From Terriglobia bacterium (GTDB taxonomy: Bacteria; Acidobacteriota; Terriglobia; Terriglobales; Acidobacteriaceae), in the NCBI GenBank assembly GCA_020073215.1, contig JAIQFO010000003.1, positions 1 to 64,000 on the forward strand: 64,000 bases of DNA. The letters are read 5' to 3'. The position numbers were made by a program, and so were the translations under genes. The notes beneath the pieces were generated by a model. That model was not told the DNA's origin. It did no database searches and saw only the letters and a list, made by a program, of their open reading frames with translations. Shown here piece after piece: positions 34,503 through 42,390 of this stretch (positions are counted from its first letter, which is position 1; each line of letters starts with the position of its first letter).

Positions 34503-35780
34503 CTAGTAGACCTGCCGAGTGAGATCGAATCCAATAAACACGGCAGATGGCTTGTCGGCGCCCGGTTGTCGGAGAAACGTGGCGTTGGTTCCGGCGCGAT
34601 TGGAAACGATTGTGCCTGGACTGTTGGTGAATCCTAACGTGAATGCGTGTCTCCACAACTTCTTCTGGATGCCAAAGGAGAAGGGGGAACGATGTATCCC
34701 CAGCTCGGGACCATTTACTAAAGTTGGAATAGCCTCCGCCACAAGGGCAACGGTTGGACGAACATCTACCGCGACGGCGACGCCGAGAGAAACGGTATTG
34801 GCGCAAGGATGAACCTTAAACACGGGGTCGATGCCGACTGCGAAGGGAAGGTTACAGTTCTGCTCCGGCATCGGATCCTGCAAAACCGCGCCGGTATTTT
34901 CCAGCAAGGGACGGTTATGAATGGAAAAGGTCGGGACGGCATACAGCTGAGCACGATGACCGAGGCTGCGGGAAAGCGTCAGTTCGAAGTTCTCAGTAAA
35001 GTTGGTGGCAAAATTGTTTTGCCCGTCGACCGAAAATCTCACGGCGGCGTTGAAAGGCTGGTGATCTCTTTCGTCCAGCAAGTTATACGCCACCATAAGT
35101 TCGATTGGCCGCCCGACGAGGCTGGGTGAGCGGTACGCCATGACCGACAACCTCGACGTTACGCCGTACCGAAAACCGAACGAGGACAATGCGAAGTCGT
35201 CCAGACCCAGCAGAGTGTCGCCGCGGCCTGTGCCCTTAAATGCGGGTTCGAATGGGAAACGATGGGTAAAATTGATGTAAAAACCATGGCGGTCAAGGCG
35301 CCGTCCGGTGGGGACGTTGAAGACGAGATCATCTCCCGGCGTATAGATCCGAGCATTCTTCTTTTCACCAAAGGCCGGTGACGGCTGCGCGGTTTGACCT
35401 CCGCCGGCACCGCCCTGAGGAGCAGTCGCTGCGTCCACAGACGAACTCCACCCCGGCCCGGGCGACGGCGTGTTACTCGCCAGGGTCGTATCTGGTACCG
35501 GAGACTGCGACGCTACCACCTCTCGGATCGTATGCGTCGCCACATCCACAATGTATTGGCGGCCGTTACGCTGGATGAGCACTTGGGAGGCCGATCCATC
35601 CACAAATGAAATCCCCAAATCGCCGGCTGCTGTGACCGTCGCAGGCACGTCACCCGCGCCAGAGGGAGATTTACTGGCGCCTTCGCTGGGTCCTTGAGCA
35701 AGCATGAGTTCAGGCAAAGCCAAGCCTGCGATCAGAACAATCAATTTCGACCAGTTACTCAGAAGGTGTTTCCAGCACAT
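34503..35780 (-). CDS. DUF5777-like outer-membrane beta-barrel protein
   Basis: AAGGAGCAAGTCC precedes the ATG. The 425-residue protein has a signal peptide (LIVLIAGLALPELMLAQG), a Gly/Pro-rich linker to about residue 140, and then a beta-barrel rich in aromatic-ending strands: GFYINFTHRFPFEPAF, LGLDDFALSSFGFRYGVTSRLSVM, ending in FIGFDLTRQVY. This matches the DUF5777 family of predicted outer-membrane barrels, which often occur near c-type cytochromes in Acidobacteria and Bacteroidota. Function unknown; an outer-membrane pore or electron-transfer conduit is possible. Confidence 0.72.
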   Translation of the reverse strand: MCWKHLLSNWSKLIVLIAGLALPELMLAQGPSEGASKSPSGAGDVPATVTAAGDLGISFVDGSASQVLIQRNGRQYIVDVATHTIREVVASQSPVPDTTLASNTPSPGPGWSSSVDAATAPQGGAGGGQTAQPSPAFGEKKNARIYTPGDDLVFNVPTGRRLDRHGFYINFTHRFPFEPAFKGTGRGDTLLGLDDFALSSFGFRYGVTSRLSVMAYRSPSLVGRPIELMVAYNLLDERDHQPFNAAVRFSVDGQNNFATNFTENFELTLSRSLGHRAQLYAVPTFSIHNRPLLENTGAVLQDPMPEQNCNLPFAVGIDPVFKVHPCANTVSLGVAVAVDVRPTVALVAEAIPTLVNGPELGIHRSPFSFGIQKKLWRHAFTLGFTNSPGTIVSNRAGTNATFLRQPGADKPSAVFIGFDLTRQVY

Positions 35781-35833
35781 GGACTTGCTCCTTTACTCTT
35801 TGAACGTTGAACTCCCTCGGACTCGCGAACTGT

Positions 35834-36919
35834 TCAAGGTCGAACGTCGCAGTCGCGATTTTCATCACTCGGGTTTCTGCTCCCGTTTTGGGGCGTGTAC
35901 AAAGAACACACGCATCGGCGACAAATCGGATTCGAGTCAATATCGAGATCTTGGCGAAACTGCATTGCCGGGGGGGCATTCAGGATCTCAGTGAGGGTGT
36001 GGTTGTGAATATTCCCCATGGCGGGATGAAAGAAGCACGGGCGAACGTCGCCACTCGCTTCGATCACAGCGGAAGCCCAGGGCGCGTTGCATCGAGGAGC
36101 AACATGCACTGCCAGCCCGAGATGAGCCCGGAAATGCTGCACGATCCGGCGTAGTTTGTCGGGTGCTTCAACAATGAATCCGGAATCGAAGTCATCCCGG
36201 CATTCGACAATCAGCTGCTCCAGTTCGGTGTGCAATGCTTCGACCTCCAGCAAAGTCAACGCAACTTTGTCCTGACGCTCTGCGCTCCACCCCGCAGGGC
36301 GATTGAAAGCGGTGGACGTAACATCCGCTGCCAGGAAGGAAATCGAATTCAGCTCAGCTTCCTTCGCGGCCACTACGGTTGCACGGAGAGTAGTATGGTT
36401 TTCCTTCTGAACAGTGCAACGAGCGCGAACGATCATATGCTGCCGTAACTGTCTTAACGCTTTCACTCCCGCCGCCATTTGTTCGAACGCGTTTGGCACG
36501 CGCCGAATCGCATTGTGCACAGCCGGTGGTCCATCCAAAGAAACGATGATGTCATCCATATTTTCCGTAACGCGCTCGGCTTCTCGTTCCAACAAAAGCC
36601 CAGCGGTCAGCAGGGTCACGCGGATTCCCGCGTCGCGCAGCATGCGCGCCAGTAAATACCACTGGCGATTCATCTGGGGCTCGCCTCCGGAAAAGACCAC
36701 CCATTGAACTCCTAGGTCGCGCAGCGAGCGAAGTTGATAGACCAGATCTTGAGGTGTGATTTCCTGGGCCTCACGAATTCTCCAAATGTCACACATCGCA
36801 CATCGGCAGTTGCACTGGTTATGCGGGAAGATCACCAGCACTGGCAGCAAGTGGATTTGATGATCGACCACCGCCCCATCACGGACCGCCGAGTTCAGGT
36901 TTGAAGGAAGTCCACTCAC
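35834..36919 (-). CDS. Radical SAM/SPASM domain protein
   Basis: This 361-residue protein has the radical SAM CX3CX2C cluster motif (C36, C40, C43 in QCNCRCAMCDIW), the GGEPQMN motif after strand 2, and a Cys-rich SPASM-type C-terminus (CNAPWASAVIEASGDVRPCFF and CRRCVC). SPASM proteins modify peptides or act as sulfatase-maturating enzymes and carry extra FeS clusters. The GTG start overlaps the methyltransferase stop (GTGA). No small precursor-peptide gene is visible nearby, so the substrate may be a sugar, a lipid or a protein of the EPS machinery. Confidence 0.88.
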   Translation of the reverse strand: MSGLPSNLNSAVRDGAVVDHQIHLLPVLVIFPHNQCNCRCAMCDIWRIREAQEITPQDLVYQLRSLRDLGVQWVVFSGGEPQMNRQWYLLARMLRDAGIRVTLLTAGLLLEREAERVTENMDDIIVSLDGPPAVHNAIRRVPNAFEQMAAGVKALRQLRQHMIVRARCTVQKENHTTLRATVVAAKEAELNSISFLAADVTSTAFNRPAGWSAERQDKVALTLLEVEALHTELEQLIVECRDDFDSGFIVEAPDKLRRIVQHFRAHLGLAVHVAPRCNAPWASAVIEASGDVRPCFFHPAMGNIHNHTLTEILNAPPAMQFRQDLDIDSNPICRRCVCSLYTPQNGSRNPSDENRDCDVRP

Positions 36920-37746
36920 TGGATATCACCAGCTTCCATCGTTCGCTCGAAGATCAGCAGGACGTGATCGGCCAAACCGCGAGCGATCGGAACGTTTTCT
37001 AAAAGCGCATCTGCGCCCATCATCCACCGAACACACCAGGGATGCCGATTCACAATGCTTTCGAGGTAACTCGGCGGGATGGTGATACCAATTCCCTTCC
37101 AAGTTTCTAAGTGGAACTCGGGTGAAAACTGGCGGATTACTGAATTCACCGAAGGATAGTGAACGCGCACCGTCGCTTCGGGCGCTAATCGAGCAATAAT
37201 CTTTCCACGACCGATCCGACGAAAGGCCTTCTGTGGATCTCCATGTGCCAGATACCAAGCCAACTCCCAAGCGCAGTGGCGGCCCATCAAACAAAGCATG
37301 GCCGGCGCACCTGGCCTCAGTAAGCGGGCGAGATTGATCGCCACGCCTCTCAGATCCTCAACGCAGTTAAGCGCGCCGAAGTTCGAGAAAGCCCCGTCAA
37401 AACCCGGCTCGCCTCCTAAACCAGCCAAGTCTTCGGCCGCCAGTGTTCGCAAATGCACAAAGCTGCTCTGATTCGCCTGCGTAATTCTCCGATTCGCAAC
37501 CTCGATCATGGCGCGCGAGTTATCACATGCAAGGACTCTGATGCCGCGGTTGGCTAGGAAACACGCATCTACCCCTGTGCCACAGCCGATTTCGAGGATC
37601 CGGTCTCCCAATCGAAATGTCTTTGCCAGTTCTTTCCAAACGGATGCGCGCTGCGCCCGGCCAATTTGTGACTCGGTAAATTTGCGGTCGTACTCTTCCG
37701 CAACTGTGTCGAACGGAGCTGAATAGGTTTGCGATGCGGTCGCCAT
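36916..37746 (-). CDS. SAM-dependent class I methyltransferase
   Basis: This 276-residue enzyme has a clear SAM-binding site (DRILEIGCGTGVDACFLANRG, then VLACDNSRAMIEVA and the acidic AAEDLAGLG). The mid-part LLRPGAPAMLCLMG is typical of UbiE-like methyltransferases. It is flanked by overlapping radical SAM genes on both sides (TGATG with the upstream gene, GTGA with the downstream one), so the three are almost certainly made together. It may O- or C-methylate the product of those radical SAM enzymes. Confidence 0.9.
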   Translation of the reverse strand: MATASQTYSAPFDTVAEEYDRKFTESQIGRAQRASVWKELAKTFRLGDRILEIGCGTGVDACFLANRGIRVLACDNSRAMIEVANRRITQANQSSFVHLRTLAAEDLAGLGGEPGFDGAFSNFGALNCVEDLRGVAINLARLLRPGAPAMLCLMGRHCAWELAWYLAHGDPQKAFRRIGRGKIIARLAPEATVRVHYPSVNSVIRQFSPEFHLETWKGIGITIPPSYLESIVNRHPWCVRWMMGADALLENVPIARGLADHVLLIFERTMEAGDIQ

Positions 37747-39140
37747 CAGGCTTCAACCTCGGTGGCGCTGGCGATCAAGCTGGCGCGGAAATCCGTAACT
37801 TTGCCTTGCAGCTCCGCGACAGTCAAAAGGTCCGTGTCGGGTTTGCTGCGTACTTTCTCAAGTTCTACTTCGGTCCGCAGCAACTTATCCGCAAACCCGT
37901 AGAAGCGCCGCGAGTGCCGGCCACGAATCCGGATCTCTCTGTCCGAACCCACGCTCCACACTTTCAGGGGTTCAACTCGACCATCTACTTCGCTAAAATA
38001 TGGAGTTCCTTTAATTGGGTAAGCGACGGTTGTGAAGAAGATATCGGGATCGGTTTTCTTCACATGCTGGATGGTTGCCTCAATGTCCTGGAGTTCTTCT
38101 CCCTCATAGCCCCACATAAGAAACATCCCGGATTGAATTCCACGCGCTCTGCACAGGGCGACTGCCGTCTGAACCTGTTCGACGGTCACGCCGCGCTCCA
38201 TCGCGTCCAAAATGCGTTGCGAGCCACTCTCAGAACCAATCCACAGGCGAAAGCATCCGATGTCGGAGAGCGTATCGATAACCGCAGGGGTGAGCCGATC
38301 AGCCCGCGAGATGCACTCAAAAGGCAACTTCAACCCGCGACGCTTTAGTTCGCCGGCGTATTGGAACAACCATCCGGGGTGGATCGTGAAAACATCATCG
38401 GCCATCCACGCCATGTCAGGGTGGTAGCGGTTGATCAGCCACTCCAGTTCATCGGCGACTAGAGCCGGTTTGCGGCGACGATGGGTCTTGCCAAATACCT
38501 CGTGGCTGCACCACCGGCAATGGTACGGACATCCGCGAGCGGTGATGAGGGACACCGATCCCATACCGTGGTGCTTGCGCCACACGGAAACATACTCGTC
38601 CACGTCGATAAGGTCGCGCGCCGGCCATGGTTGTGCGTCGATGTCGCGGATTTGCCCTCGCGGCTTGGTCCGGATGACAGTCCCGTTTGCGTCGCGAAAG
38701 GCAATCCCGTCCACGTTATGGAGGGCAGGCGCTGCCCGTGATTGGAGAATGGGAACCAACTCCTCGAGTGTGAGTTCGCCCTCGCCAGTCACGACGACAT
38801 CAGCACCGGCTTCCAGGTACTCATTCACATATGCACCGGGCTCAGGCCCGCCAACCACCGTTTGCCATCCCGCGTCCTTCGCGACACGAAGAATCTCGAC
38901 GACGTTGGGCCTGGTCATCAAATTGGCGTAAATACCAACGATCGAGGGACGACTTCCTTGCAAGATGCTGAACAGTTTTTCTCGAGAGCTAAATGTGGAA
39001 TCGAACACTTCCGCGTCGATGCCCTTGTTGCGAAGGTGGGCACAGATGTAAAGGATCCCCAAAGGAGGATAGGGCTTCATAATCTGAAGCTCTTTCGGAT
39101 CCTCGTAGAGGAAATATCCGTGAGTGAGAAGTATGTCCAT
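37746..39140 (-). CDS. B12-binding-type radical SAM protein (first of a tandem trio)
   Basis: The ATG at 39140 is preferred over an upstream TTG; it gives 464 residues. The N-terminal ~140 residues form a B12-binding-type alpha/beta domain (VLLTHGYF-like start, YPPLGILYICAHLRNKGIDAEVFD, GADVVVTGEGELTLEELV). The radical SAM barrel follows with CX3CX2C (C204, C208, C211 in ARGCPYHCRWC). The Asp-x-His-x-x-Gly cobalamin ligand motif is not evident. Its stop overlaps the methyltransferase start. Proteins of this class methylate unreactive carbons or remodel lipids and sugars; the substrate is unknown here. Confidence 0.9.
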   Translation of the reverse strand: MDILLTHGYFLYEDPKELQIMKPYPPLGILYICAHLRNKGIDAEVFDSTFSSREKLFSILQGSRPSIVGIYANLMTRPNVVEILRVAKDAGWQTVVGGPEPGAYVNEYLEAGADVVVTGEGELTLEELVPILQSRAAPALHNVDGIAFRDANGTVIRTKPRGQIRDIDAQPWPARDLIDVDEYVSVWRKHHGMGSVSLITARGCPYHCRWCSHEVFGKTHRRRKPALVADELEWLINRYHPDMAWMADDVFTIHPGWLFQYAGELKRRGLKLPFECISRADRLTPAVIDTLSDIGCFRLWIGSESGSQRILDAMERGVTVEQVQTAVALCRARGIQSGMFLMWGYEGEELQDIEATIQHVKKTDPDIFFTTVAYPIKGTPYFSEVDGRVEPLKVWSVGSDREIRIRGRHSRRFYGFADKLLRTEVELEKVRSKPDTDLLTVAELQGKVTDFRASLIASATEVEA

Positions 39141-39208
39141 GCGAGAAGATAAGATCAGCAAAAGTTGAATCGGCAATCCACGAAGCGACGCTGCGATTCG
39201 CCATCACT

Positions 39209-40678
39209 TCATGTCGACACCTCTAGTTGGACCAGGCGCGGCTCGGCAAGGTCAGGCAGCACGGTGGGGTGAGGGTTGCGACATGTTTTCTCAAGTTCTT
39301 CCACCCTGCGCCACAATGCTTCTGCCATTCCGATACCGCCGTTTGACGACTTCCAGCATTCAACCTGGGCATGCAAGGCATCGTGCAAGGCACGATAGAA
39401 CTCGTCGTTGTAAGCTCCCTGAAACATCATTGCGAGATCCTCACTATCGGACCAGTTCGTCTTCTCGCCCAGTTGGGCCTGCACCCGCTCATAAAACTTT
39501 GTTCCGGGCAGCGGATACGAAACCGACACTCCTATGTCATCAGGGCGTGTGGCGCGAATTACGGCAGCGGTTTTCTGAATGTCTTCCCAAGTTTCCCCCG
39601 GGTATCCGAACTGCAGGAAGTAGCAGGCGCGAATGCCCTGCTCACGAAGGTTGTGCCGTGCTTTGGCAATCTGCTCGACGCGGGTTCCCTTATCCATGGC
39701 GTCGAGAATTTTCTGAGAGCCCGACTCCACACCCATCCATACTTCGGCGCAGCCAGCGCGTCGCAAAGCAGATACGGTATCGGCCGTCATGAGGTCGATT
39801 CGACTTTGCATTTTGAAAGGGAGTGCGGCATCGAGCCTCTCGACGTGGGCCGCGAGTTCGGCAACCCATTTGGCTTTAAGCCCAAAAATGTCATCCGCAA
39901 ACCAGAGATGCTCAGCGTCAAACTCGCACTTGAGTTGCCGCATCTCTTCCGCCACGCGCAGCGGCGAGCGCAGGGCAAACGCACTCCCATAGATCGGTTT
40001 CGCGCACCAGTTGCAGCTGTAAGGACAACCCCGGCTCGAGACAATGTTCAAAGAAAAGAACCCGTGGGCGTCTCTCCACGCGGCGCGGTACCGGCTAATA
40101 TCGACGAGATCTCGTGCCGGGAAGGGCAGAAGGTCCAGATTGCGCATTAAAGGCCGGGCCGGCGTGCGCACAACTTCTCCGGTTTGCGGGTGGAGATATG
40201 CGACGCCAGAAATGCGGCTTGGGTCGAACTCCCTGGTATTCCATAGTTGCTGGACGGCTTCCAGCAACGTCCATTCCGCTTCGCCGAGCAGAACGCAGCT
40301 GAAACCTTCCCGCAGATAATTTCGCGCATGATCGCAAGCGTCCGAGCCGTTGATCAGAACCGTGGCGCCGGCCCGTTGCGAGGCGTGCCCGATCCCATAG
40401 GCCAGCTCTCGCATCCGCGTGAGGCACATCTTCGACAGGAAGTTGAAATTGTCCTCATACACCACAACAACGCGCGGCCGATGCCGTTCGAGGGCGCACT
40501 CAAACTCTGCCTCGGGGTTGCTCAGCATCGTGTCGAAGACCTCAACCGACAAGCCTGCGTCGCGCAGGAGAGCAGCGGCGTACAACGTGCCGAGTGGAGG
40601 ATAAGGCTGCATTTTCCGCGTCTGCTTGCGATCGTAGTACAAGTGATATGAGTGTGTCAGAAGAACATCCGCCACCAA
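39209..40678 (-). CDS. B12-binding-type radical SAM protein (second of trio)
   Basis: This 489-residue protein has the same architecture as its neighbour at 37746-39140: a B12-binding-type N-terminal domain (YPPLGTLYAAALLRDAGLSVEVFD) and a radical SAM barrel with C218, C222, C225 in SRGCPYSCNWC. It also shares the SGSQKILDAM and FGYPGETWEDI motifs of the group. The two are clearly paralogous but diverged, consistent with different substrates or successive steps. It lies 28 bases after the third member of the trio. Confidence 0.9.
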   Translation of the reverse strand: MVADVLLTHSYHLYYDRKQTRKMQPYPPLGTLYAAALLRDAGLSVEVFDTMLSNPEAEFECALERHRPRVVVVYEDNFNFLSKMCLTRMRELAYGIGHASQRAGATVLINGSDACDHARNYLREGFSCVLLGEAEWTLLEAVQQLWNTREFDPSRISGVAYLHPQTGEVVRTPARPLMRNLDLLPFPARDLVDISRYRAAWRDAHGFFSLNIVSSRGCPYSCNWCAKPIYGSAFALRSPLRVAEEMRQLKCEFDAEHLWFADDIFGLKAKWVAELAAHVERLDAALPFKMQSRIDLMTADTVSALRRAGCAEVWMGVESGSQKILDAMDKGTRVEQIAKARHNLREQGIRACYFLQFGYPGETWEDIQKTAAVIRATRPDDIGVSVSYPLPGTKFYERVQAQLGEKTNWSDSEDLAMMFQGAYNDEFYRALHDALHAQVECWKSSNGGIGMAEALWRRVEELEKTCRNPHPTVLPDLAEPRLVQLEVST

Positions 40679-40706
40679 ATGCCTCCTCTCCGACGAAAGT
40701 GAACGA

Positions 40707-42203
40707 TCAGCAGGCTTGCTGCATGCCTTCCTTTAACTTCTGACCGGTCAGCAGAGACCGGCGCGTAACTACTTTTTCCACGGCACGCGATGCCCAAAGT
40801 TCCCAGGGGAATGAATAGTGATTCTTGCGGATGCGCCAACGTATAGGAACGCCCAGGGCTCGCCGCACCCCTCGGCGCAGCCACGGTACTTGTTTGCTAG
40901 CCTTTCGGATTTGGTTATTGAGCAGAAAGTATTCGAGGCTGCGGCGCAGCCGTCGCAGTTCCTCTCCCTGCAACCAAGGGAGCACATTGCGTCCCAGGCC
41001 AAGGCTTTCCCACTCTGCCAGGGACTGCGGTTCCCGCACGCCCAGCTTCCTAAGCTCGGGCCAAATTGGGATCCCGGGGTACGGAGTGAAGATATTCGGA
41101 GAAAAAGTCACGTTCCAATACTGTCTGGCGATATCGCTCATAAATCGAAACGTCTGTTGGCGATCGGCTTCCGTCTCTCCCGGGTAGCCAAGAATTATGT
41201 TGAAGACAATATGAATGCCCGCCAAATCCGCTTTGCGCGCGGTTTCCACCATTTGCTCCACATGTTGGAAACGTTTGTTCATTAAGTACAACACTTGCTG
41301 CGACGCCGACTCGGTGCCAAAGCCGATGTGGTGGACACCACTCTCAGCCAGCAAGCACACTTCTTCGTCCGTCATCGTGGCCAGAAAGTCTGTGGAGGTC
41401 TGGAAGTCCCAACGAAACTTCACCCCGCTGGCGATGATGCCGCGAGCAATTGCGACGGCACGCTTTCTGTCCACCAGGAAATTGGAATCGAAGAGGGGAA
41501 CATGTTCTATGTTGTAGCGAGGCACAAGATCGGTGAGGTCCGCCACCACACGTTCCGGGCGATAAGCATTGAAGCGCCTCTTGTAAAACACCTGGTCGGT
41601 ACAGTAGTTACACTGGTAAGGACAACCCACGCTGGTGGTGTATGCCAGTTGCCTGAGGCCAGATTCTTTCGCGTACATACCCGGATCGCCAAGGTGATAG
41701 GCAGGCGGAGGCAGGTCGTTGATATTGGCCACGGGTCGCTCTGGCTCGTGGTGAATTCTGCCATCCTCCTTGAAAGACACTCCCCGCACACCGTGCCAGT
41801 CCTGTTGTTGCGCTATTCGCTGAACCAGTTCGAGGAAAGTGATTTCGCCCTGGCCCCTTACGATTGCGTCCACGAAGGCCTCGCGGAGCGTCTGCTCGGT
41901 CGCGAGGGTCGGATGCCAGCCACCGAGTACGATCGGCACATCCGGGCGACACTTTTTGACGGCTGAGGCGACACGGATCGCAGCTCCGATATGCGGCCCC
42001 GTAAGCACGGAAATCCCCAGACAAATCGCATCTTCGACTTCCTGTAGGATTGCAGTCTGGTAATCGGGCGCAATGAGATTGTCGACCAGCTTGACTTGAA
42101 ATCCTGCCTCGAGCAGAGGACCTGCCAACGCAAGCAGCGAAAGCGGCGCCCCTAATGGGGGCCCCTCATACGGGGGATAGAAGAGCACCACTTTGTCTTT
42201 CAT
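40707..42203 (-). CDS. B12-binding-type radical SAM protein (third of trio)
   Basis: This 498-residue protein starts MKDKVVLFYPPYEGPPLGAP, a typical opening of B12-binding radical SAM enzymes. It has GGWHPTL and VRGQGEITFLELV in the first domain and C194, C198, C201 in SVGCPYQCNYC. ILGYPGETEADRQ and the C-terminal helical extension with several Arg-rich segments resemble class B radical SAM methyltransferases. It is the first gene of the run that continues through the other two radical SAM genes, the methyltransferase and the SPASM protein. It resembles the fourth copy (60728-62191) in its FYxP opening. Confidence 0.9.
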   Translation of the reverse strand: MKDKVVLFYPPYEGPPLGAPLSLLALAGPLLEAGFQVKLVDNLIAPDYQTAILQEVEDAICLGISVLTGPHIGAAIRVASAVKKCRPDVPIVLGGWHPTLATEQTLREAFVDAIVRGQGEITFLELVQRIAQQQDWHGVRGVSFKEDGRIHHEPERPVANINDLPPPAYHLGDPGMYAKESGLRQLAYTTSVGCPYQCNYCTDQVFYKRRFNAYRPERVVADLTDLVPRYNIEHVPLFDSNFLVDRKRAVAIARGIIASGVKFRWDFQTSTDFLATMTDEEVCLLAESGVHHIGFGTESASQQVLYLMNKRFQHVEQMVETARKADLAGIHIVFNIILGYPGETEADRQQTFRFMSDIARQYWNVTFSPNIFTPYPGIPIWPELRKLGVREPQSLAEWESLGLGRNVLPWLQGEELRRLRRSLEYFLLNNQIRKASKQVPWLRRGVRRALGVPIRWRIRKNHYSFPWELWASRAVEKVVTRRSLLTGQKLKEGMQQAC

Positions 42204-42390
42204 GGCAACGAATCATCCTCTGCAATGGCTAGCGCACAAACGGCCGGTCTCAGCCGTCGCACCACCGCAGGCAGAACACACTAAAGGACAAACTTAAGAT
42301 AGGTACCAGACGCAGTTGTCAGGAGATTGTCAATTGTATGTAACTTCCGCGGGCACAGTTCACGAATTGATCGATCGCTCTCCGGCTGTG

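Noticed and set aside
34035-42390. RiPP precursor peptide for the SPASM and radical SAM proteins
   Set aside because: No short frame with a leader-like and core-like sequence and a ribosome binding site is visible in the gaps; also no PqqD-like recognition protein.
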